A stretch of DNA of 64,000 bases from Dermatophilaceae bacterium Sec6.4 (GTDB lineage: Bacteria; Actinomycetota; Actinomycetes; Actinomycetales; Dermatophilaceae), in NCBI GenBank assembly GCA_039636865.1, contig CP144172.1, forward strand, positions 2,232,001 to 2,296,000. The letters are read 5' to 3'. The notes beneath the pieces were generated by a model that was not told the origin of the DNA, did no database searches, and saw only the letters and a program-made list of their open reading frames with translations. This document shows, in pieces, positions 59,312-64,000 of the stretch (the first letter of the stretch is position 1; each line of letters opens with the position of its first letter). A program made the translations under genes and the position numbers.

Positions 59312-60727
59312 TCAGGCTCCCGTCGTATGACGATCGGCCACGTCCAACGCAGCATCCAGGATGCGCAGGCCCTCCGCGACTTCGTTTGCGGTGCTGGTGC
59401 AGGGCGGCACGACGTGCGTGCGGTTGAAGTGGATGAACGGCCACAGCCCGGACTTCTTGCACGCCGCTGCGAACTGCACCATCGGGGCGGCATCGGCGCC
59501 ACTGGCGTTGAAAGGGACGAGCGGTTCGCGCGTCTGTCGATCACGGACCAATTCCAGGGCCCAGAAGACGCCGAGCCCGCGCACCTGGCCGATGCTGGGG
59601 TGCTTCGCAGCCAGCTGCGCCAGGCCCGGCCCAATGACGTCCGCACCGAGCATCCGGGCGTTCTCGATGATGCCCTCGTCCTCAAAGATGCGCATCGAGG
59701 CGACGGCGGACGCGCAGGCCAGAGGGTGTCCGGAATAGGTGAGCCCGCCGGGGAACACCCGGTCCGCGAAGGTCGCCGCGACGGCATCGCTGATGATGAC
59801 GCCGCCCATCGGAACATACCCGGAATTGACGCCCTTTGCGAAGGTGATCAGGTCGGGGGTGACGCCCCAGTGCTGCATGGCGAACCACTCGCCACACCGG
59901 CCGAAACCAGACATGACCTCATCCGCGATCAACACGATGCCGTGCTCGTCGCAGATCGCCCGGACGCCTTGCAGGTAGTCCGCCGGGGGCACCAGAATCC
60001 CGTTTGTTCCCACCACCGGTTCCAGGATCATCGCGGCAATGGTGTGCGGGCCTTCCAGCATGATCAACTCCCGCAGGTGCGCGAGGGCCCGGTCGCTCTC
60101 CTCCTGTTCGGTGCTGGCATGGAATGCCGACCGGTACAGGTAGGGGCCGAAGAAGTGCACCGTGCCGGGCACCGCCGGCTCCGACGGCCAGCGGCGGGGG
60201 TCACCGGTCAGTGAGATAGCTCCGGCGGTCGAGCCGTGGTAGCTGCGATACGCGGCAAGCACCTTGTGGCGGCCGGTGTGCAGCCGGGCCATCCGGACGG
60301 CGTTCTCGTTGGCGTCCGCCCCGCCGTTGGTGAAGAAGACGGTGTTCAGACCATCGGGCGCACGCTCGGCGATCATCCTGGCGGCCTCACCGCGGACGTC
60401 GCTGGCGAGCCCCGGAGCGAGCGCGCACATTCGCTGCGCCTGCTCCACGATTGCGGCGACCAACCGCGGGTGCTGGTGGCCGATATTGAGGTTGACCAAT
60501 TGACTGGAGAAGTCCAGATACCGGTTGCCGTCGTAGTCCCAGAAGTAGGAACCCAGCCCGTGCCCGACGGGCATCGGATCGATGGCGCCCTGCGCGGACC
60601 ACGAATGGAACACATGGGTGCGGTCGTCGCTGCGCACCTGCTTCTGCGAGCCGTGCTGAAGCAGGCTCTGCGAGCCTGCCGCCAGATCGCTGTGCGTGGT
60701 GGTGCTGGGGGAGATGGTGTCAGTCAT
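59312..60727 (-). CDS. Class III PLP-dependent omega-aminotransferase
   Basis: 471 residues. The catalytic lysine is in LITFAKGVNSGYVPMGGVI (about residue 300), preceded by LIADEVMSGFGRCG, the D-E-V PLP-binding block. TNGGADANENAVRMARLHTG and SYHGSTAGAISLTGD are class III hallmarks. Enzymes of this type transfer amino groups from omega-amino acids, putrescine, beta-alanine or taurine to pyruvate or 2-oxoglutarate. The gene lies 13 bases after the dehydrogenase and 3 before the oxidase. Its product aldehyde (malonate or methylmalonate semialdehyde) would fit the neighbouring dehydrogenase. Confidence 0.9.
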   Translation of the reverse strand: MTDTISPSTTTHSDLAAGSQSLLQHGSQKQVRSDDRTHVFHSWSAQGAIDPMPVGHGLGSYFWDYDGNRYLDFSSQLVNLNIGHQHPRLVAAIVEQAQRMCALAPGLASDVRGEAARMIAERAPDGLNTVFFTNGGADANENAVRMARLHTGRHKVLAAYRSYHGSTAGAISLTGDPRRWPSEPAVPGTVHFFGPYLYRSAFHASTEQEESDRALAHLRELIMLEGPHTIAAMILEPVVGTNGILVPPADYLQGVRAICDEHGIVLIADEVMSGFGRCGEWFAMQHWGVTPDLITFAKGVNSGYVPMGGVIISDAVAATFADRVFPGGLTYSGHPLACASAVASMRIFEDEGIIENARMLGADVIGPGLAQLAAKHPSIGQVRGLGVFWALELVRDRQTREPLVPFNASGADAAPMVQFAAACKKSGLWPFIHFNRTHVVPPCTSTANEVAEGLRILDAALDVADRHTTGA

Positions 60728-60740
60728 GGGGTCCTCGGTA

Positions 60741-62231
60741 TCAACGGGTGGTCGGGAAACCTAGATCGATCGTGGAGGTGGCCGGGTCGGGCCACCGGGA
60801 GGTGACGACCTTCCCGCGGGTGTAGAAAGCCAGCCCTTCCGGTCCGTACATGTGATTGTCGCCGAAGAGCGAAGCCTTCCAGCCGCCGAAGGAGTAGTAG
60901 GCGACCGGGACGGGGATCGGTACGTTGATGCCGACCATGCCGACCTGGACGTCGTACTGGAACCGCCGGGCGGCGCCACCGTCCCGGGTGAAGATCGCGG
61001 TGCCATTGCCGAATTCGTGATCGTTGACCAACTGCAGCGCCTCCTCGTAGCTGTCCACCCGCACGACCGACAGGACCGGCCCGAAGATCTCGTCGGTATA
61101 GACCGACATCTGCGGAGTTACGTGGTCAAGCAGCGTGGTGCCGAGGAAGAAGCCGTCCTTCGGTACGTCTGCTGCACGACCGTCGACCACAACGGTGGCC
61201 CCCGCGTCCGCGCCCGCCCCGATGTAGGACGTCACCTTGTCGCGGTGCGCGGCGGTGATCAGTGGTCCCATCTGGGTGTCCGGGTCGGAGCCGTCTCCGA
61301 TGGTCAGATCCGGTAGTCGTCGCGCGATCGCCTCGACCAGCGGATCCGCGGATTCACCGACGGCAAGGACCACGGAGATGGACATGCAGCGTTCGCCCGC
61401 CGCGCCGTACGCCGCTGACACGGCCGCATCGGCGGCCATGTCGATGTCCGCGTCGGGCAGGACGACCATGTGGTTCTTGGCGCCGCCGAGCGCCTGCACC
61501 CGTTTACCGGCGGCCGTGCCTGCTTCGTAGATGGATCGGGCGATGGGGGTGGACCCCACGAAGCTGACGGCCTCGACATCGGGGTGCGTCAGCAGCGCGT
61601 CGACGGCCTCCTTGTCACCCTGCAGGACGGTGAAGACGCCGTCCGGTAGACCGGCTTCCTGCCACAACCGCGCCAGGAACAGCGCCGCCGACGGATCCTT
61701 CTCCGACGGTTTGAGGATGAACGCATTGCCTGCGGCAATGGCACCCGCGCACATCCACATCGGCACCATCACCGGAAAATTGAACGGGGTGATGCCCGCG
61801 ACGACGCCGAGCGGCTGGCGGATGGAGTAGACGTCGACTCCGGTCGAGACCTGCTCTGAGAATCCGCCTTTGAGCAGGCTCGGCACTCCCGTCGCGTACT
61901 CGACGTTCTCCAGTCCTCGGGCGATCTCACCGAGCGCATCGCTGTGCACCTTGCCGTGCTCGGCGGTCACGATCTCGGCGAGCTCGTCACTGTGGCGGTG
62001 CAGCAGTTCGCGGAATGCGAAGAGGACGGCGCAGCGGGTGGACAACGACGCGTTGCGCCACTCACGGGCCGCCCGGCCGGCACTGGCAACGGCGAGTTGG
62101 ACATCTGCGGCATTGGCGAGTTCGACCTCACCTGTCTGGACTCCGGTCGCAGGGTTGTAGACCGGGCCGAGCCGCTCGGAGCTGCCGTGGGCGCTGGCAC
62201 CGTCGATCCAGTGTGAAATACGTGTTGTCAT
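60741..62231 (-). CDS. mmsA: CoA-acylating (methyl)malonate-semialdehyde dehydrogenase
   Basis: 496 residues. MmsA-type ALDH: GVVAGITPFNFPVMVPMWMC, QALGGAKNHMVVLPDADI and catalytic cysteine in GERCMSISV (about residue 280). The Glu/Gly-Gly-Ala-Lys-Asn block instead of the usual E-L-G-G-K is diagnostic for the CoA-acylating MMSDH group. It converts methylmalonate or malonate semialdehyde to propionyl-CoA or acetyl-CoA with loss of CO2. First gene of the operon, divergent from the MocR regulator. A TAGTGT hexamer 7 bases before its ATG suggests a leaderless transcript. Confidence 0.93.
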   Translation of the reverse strand: MTTRISHWIDGASAHGSSERLGPVYNPATGVQTGEVELANAADVQLAVASAGRAAREWRNASLSTRCAVLFAFRELLHRHSDELAEIVTAEHGKVHSDALGEIARGLENVEYATGVPSLLKGGFSEQVSTGVDVYSIRQPLGVVAGITPFNFPVMVPMWMCAGAIAAGNAFILKPSEKDPSAALFLARLWQEAGLPDGVFTVLQGDKEAVDALLTHPDVEAVSFVGSTPIARSIYEAGTAAGKRVQALGGAKNHMVVLPDADIDMAADAAVSAAYGAAGERCMSISVVLAVGESADPLVEAIARRLPDLTIGDGSDPDTQMGPLITAAHRDKVTSYIGAGADAGATVVVDGRAADVPKDGFFLGTTLLDHVTPQMSVYTDEIFGPVLSVVRVDSYEEALQLVNDHEFGNGTAIFTRDGGAARRFQYDVQVGMVGINVPIPVPVAYYSFGGWKASLFGDNHMYGPEGLAFYTRGKVVTSRWPDPATSTIDLGFPTTR

Positions 62232-62290
62232 AGTTGTGACACTAGGACATTTTGATCGGCATACAGTCGCGGGAATGTTACGTTACATAA
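62232..62290. promoter_or_regulatory. Divergent control region between mmsA operon and MocR regulator
   Basis: A minus-strand -10 candidate TAGTGT (62244-62239) lies 7 bases before the mmsA ATG. A plus-strand candidate TACGTT (62279-62284) lies 6 bases before the regulator ATG. The latter overlaps a GTTACGTTAC direct repeat at 62278-62287, as expected for a MocR operator. All control must fit in these 59 bases. Confidence 0.45.
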
Positions 62291-63628
62291 ATGTCGATTG
62301 CAGCCGTGCTTGATCTGCAGGACTTCTCGCACCGTGGCTTGACCCGGGCGGTGACAGCCGCGATCGAAGCCGGCCTGCTGCGCGAGGGCGAGCGACTGCC
62401 GCCCATTCGTTCCGTGGCGAAGGAGCTGCAGCTGTCCCCGACGACGGTCAGCGCCGCATGGTCCACGCTCGTCCGACACGGAGTCATCCGCACCGACGGG
62501 CGACGGGGCACAACAGTCGCCACCCCTGGAACGCACGGGCCCACCCGTTACCGCAGGGCACTGGAGAGCCGGGCCGGGTTCGTGTGGGACGTCGCGACGG
62601 GGATGCCCGATCCGGCCCTGCTACCCGCGCTGGACGGGGCGCTGCAACGCGTGCCGCAGGAGAGTAGGCAGCACAGCTATCTCGATGATCCTGTGCTCCC
62701 GCAGTTGCGGGAGGCGCTGCGCGGCTCATGGCCCTACGACGCTGAGGAGCTCACCGTCACCGACGGTGCGATGGACGCGATGGACCTGATCTGCGCGGTG
62801 TTCCTGCAGCCGGGGGACACCGTCGCTGTTGAACATCCGTGCTTCCCACCGCTTCTGGATCTGCTCGAAGCATGCGGAATCCGTACCCGGGGGTTGGCAA
62901 TGGACGAACAGGGTCTGACCGTTGCCGCGGCACGTGGCGCAGTTGCGGCCCGGGTACGGGCGGTCTTCCTGCAACCGCGAGCGCACAACCCCACCGGCAT
63001 CTGTATGAGTGGTCAGCGCGCGGTTGACCTCGCCGACGTCTTCGCCGACACCCAGATCCTGATCGTCGAAGACGACTCAGCAGGCGATGTTGCGTCGTCG
63101 CCCGCGGTGAGTCTGGGGCGTTTCATCCCGCAGCGGGTGCTGCACATTCGCAGCTTTTCCAAATCACACGGGCCGGACCTACGCCTCGCGGCGATCAGCG
63201 GCCCGTCAGACCGTATCGCGGCTCTGAGCGAACGGCGTCTGCTCGGGCAGGGCTGGACGAGCCGGCTGCTGCAGGCGGTCCTTGTGCAACTGCTGTGCTC
63301 GGACGACACCGTGGCGACGATCGATCACGCGCGGGACGAGTACGCGCGTCGCCGTGCGGCCGTGGTGTCGGGATTGGCGGATCGGGGTGTTCCGGTTATC
63401 GGCACCGACGGTCTCAACATCTGGCTTCCCGTGCAGGATGAGGCGGCATCGTTGGTGCAGCTTGCCGGGCGCGGAATCGCCGCGGCCGCAGGCAGCCCGT
63501 TCCATGTACTTCCTGAGGACGCAGCGCATCTGCGGGTGACGACCGGTCTGGTGGGATCGGACCACGCGCAGTTCGTGCAGGATCTTGCGGATGCGGCGAC
63601 AGCACTTCCCTGGGCGGGACCACGGTGA
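62291..63628 (+). CDS. MocR-type transcriptional regulator (GntR DNA-binding domain plus aminotransferase domain)
   Basis: 445 residues. The N-terminal wHTH (about 12-75) has GERLPPIRSVAKELQLSPTT, a GntR recognition helix. The rest is a fold-type I aminotransferase domain with RAHNPTGICMS, IVEDDSAGDVAS and the PLP lysine in SFSKSHGPDLRLA (about 290-302). MocR proteins sense amino acids or PLP-linked amines and usually control the divergent catabolic operon, here mmsA-aminotransferase-oxidase. The polypeptide is full length and has no obvious defect. Confidence 0.9.
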   Translation: MSIAAVLDLQDFSHRGLTRAVTAAIEAGLLREGERLPPIRSVAKELQLSPTTVSAAWSTLVRHGVIRTDGRRGTTVATPGTHGPTRYRRALESRAGFVWDVATGMPDPALLPALDGALQRVPQESRQHSYLDDPVLPQLREALRGSWPYDAEELTVTDGAMDAMDLICAVFLQPGDTVAVEHPCFPPLLDLLEACGIRTRGLAMDEQGLTVAAARGAVAARVRAVFLQPRAHNPTGICMSGQRAVDLADVFADTQILIVEDDSAGDVASSPAVSLGRFIPQRVLHIRSFSKSHGPDLRLAAISGPSDRIAALSERRLLGQGWTSRLLQAVLVQLLCSDDTVATIDHARDEYARRRAAVVSGLADRGVPVIGTDGLNIWLPVQDEAASLVQLAGRGIAAAAGSPFHVLPEDAAHLRVTTGLVGSDHAQFVQDLADAATALPWAGPR

Positions 63629-63649
63629 TCTAGCCCGGTCGGTGCCGTT

Positions 63650-63655
63650 TAGGCT
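63650..63655 (+). promoter_or_regulatory. Candidate -10 hexamer of a leaderless DUF3817 transcript
   Basis: TAGGCT ends exactly 6 bases before the GTG at 63662. No ribosome site is visible in the 33-base gap. Confidence 0.35.
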
Positions 63656-63661
63656 CGACAC

Positions 63662-64000
63662 GTGACATCCACCCCCGAGCCGACCACGTCAGCACCCACC
63701 ACGCGTCCGACCGCGTCGCAACCGCCCACCTCTCGTCGGCTCGCATCGCAGGTCTTCATCGCGGTGGCGACGCTGGAGGCGCTGTCCTGGCTCGCTCTGC
63801 TGATCGGGATGTACTTCAAGTGGATTGCGCAGTCGACCGACCGGGGAGTGCAGATCTTCGGGATGGTGCACGGGATCGTCTTCATGTGCTACTTAGTGAC
63901 CCTGGTCTGGGTTGCCAGGTCGCGTAGGTGGGACACCCGCACCGCGCTACTGGGCGCGATCAGCAGCATCCCGCCGTTCATGACGCTGTGGTTCGAGCGT
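63662..64000 (+). CDS. DUF3817 membrane protein (3' end outside window)
   Basis: 113 residues visible and still open at the window edge. A Thr/Pro-rich polar N-terminus (about 1-25) is followed by FIAVATLEALSWLALLIGMY, then MVHGIVFMCYLVTLVWVA and a third hydrophobic segment ending FMTLWFER. The E-A-L-S-W element in TM1 and H-G in TM2 are the DUF3817 signature. Function unknown; these are small integral membrane proteins common in actinobacteria. GTG start at 63662 is supported by a -10-like hexamer 6 bases upstream. Confidence 0.85.
   Translation, partial: MTSTPEPTTSAPTTRPTASQPPTSRRLASQVFIAVATLEALSWLALLIGMYFKWIAQSTDRGVQIFGMVHGIVFMCYLVTLVWVARSRRWDTRTALLGAISSIPPFMTLWFER

Noticed and set aside
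1..64000. tRNA, rRNA, CRISPR, transposase or integrase genes
   Set aside because: No cloverleaf-like intergenic sequence, regularly spaced repeats or mobile-element proteins were recognised. Intergenic gaps are too short for most of these.

Overview
The window is very GC-rich, densely coding DNA with short intergenic gaps, frequent GTG starts and many 4-base stop/start overlaps. The core genes (pgsA-patA-pimA, pdxS, rpsA, a CoaE-GrpB fusion, uvrB) are typical of Actinomycetota. Gene content and order suggest a Micrococcales member, perhaps Dermacoccaceae-like, but the lower-rank placement is only a guess. I see no rRNA or tRNA genes, CRISPR arrays, transposases or phage genes. No stretch longer than about 160 bases is without a gene.

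Layout. (1) 1-5609: a partial HipA-like kinase gene, a HIT hydrolase gene, then a tightly overlapping operon that starts phosphatidylinositol mannoside (PIM) synthesis (pgsA, patA, pimA, a LemA-like gene), followed by pdxS. (2) 5621-40117: about 34 kb of cell-surface glycan genes. They comprise a sugar-1-phosphate nucleotidyltransferase, five membrane acyltransferases (four with a fused SGNH domain), a GT-C-like membrane protein, a Wzx-like flippase, three SAM methyltransferases, one GT2 and two GT4 glycosyltransferases, two giant AftD-type arabinofuranosyltransferases, a further polytopic membrane protein, a 52-residue membrane peptide, a heptose kinase and isomerase pair, a DUF3068 protein and a UDP-glucuronate decarboxylase-like enzyme. 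(3) 40214-43984: an FAD oxidoreductase and a methyltransferase, then rpsA with a strong terminator. (4) 44130-48533: a complete carbohydrate-type ABC importer with its own ATPase. (5) 48571-57912: an SDR, coaE-grpB, an MFS exporter, a CHAP protein, a racemase with a GntR regulator, a cation/proton antiporter and uvrB. (6) 57929-63628: a catabolic operon (FAD oxidase, class III aminotransferase, methylmalonate/malonate-semialdehyde dehydrogenase) divergent from a MocR-type regulator. The window ends inside a DUF3817 membrane protein gene.

How the genes work together. Region 1 makes the PI-mannoside anchor. Region 2 holds the gene types found around aftD in mycobacteria (methyltransferase, GT4, polytopic membrane protein, DUF3068 protein, acyltransferase, AftD, small membrane peptide). 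The best overall hypothesis is therefore a lipomannan/lipoarabinomannan-like or other arabinan-type surface glycan in an organism not expected to have mycolic acids. It would be extended by two AftD paralogues and heavily acylated and methylated, possibly with heptose and pentose residues. This is inference from families and context.

Regulatory signals. A TANNNT hexamer lies exactly 6 or 7 bases before eight start codons, which suggests common leaderless transcription. A dispersed repeat sits in two convergent intergenic gaps, and a perfect 23-bp inverted repeat lies downstream of coaE.
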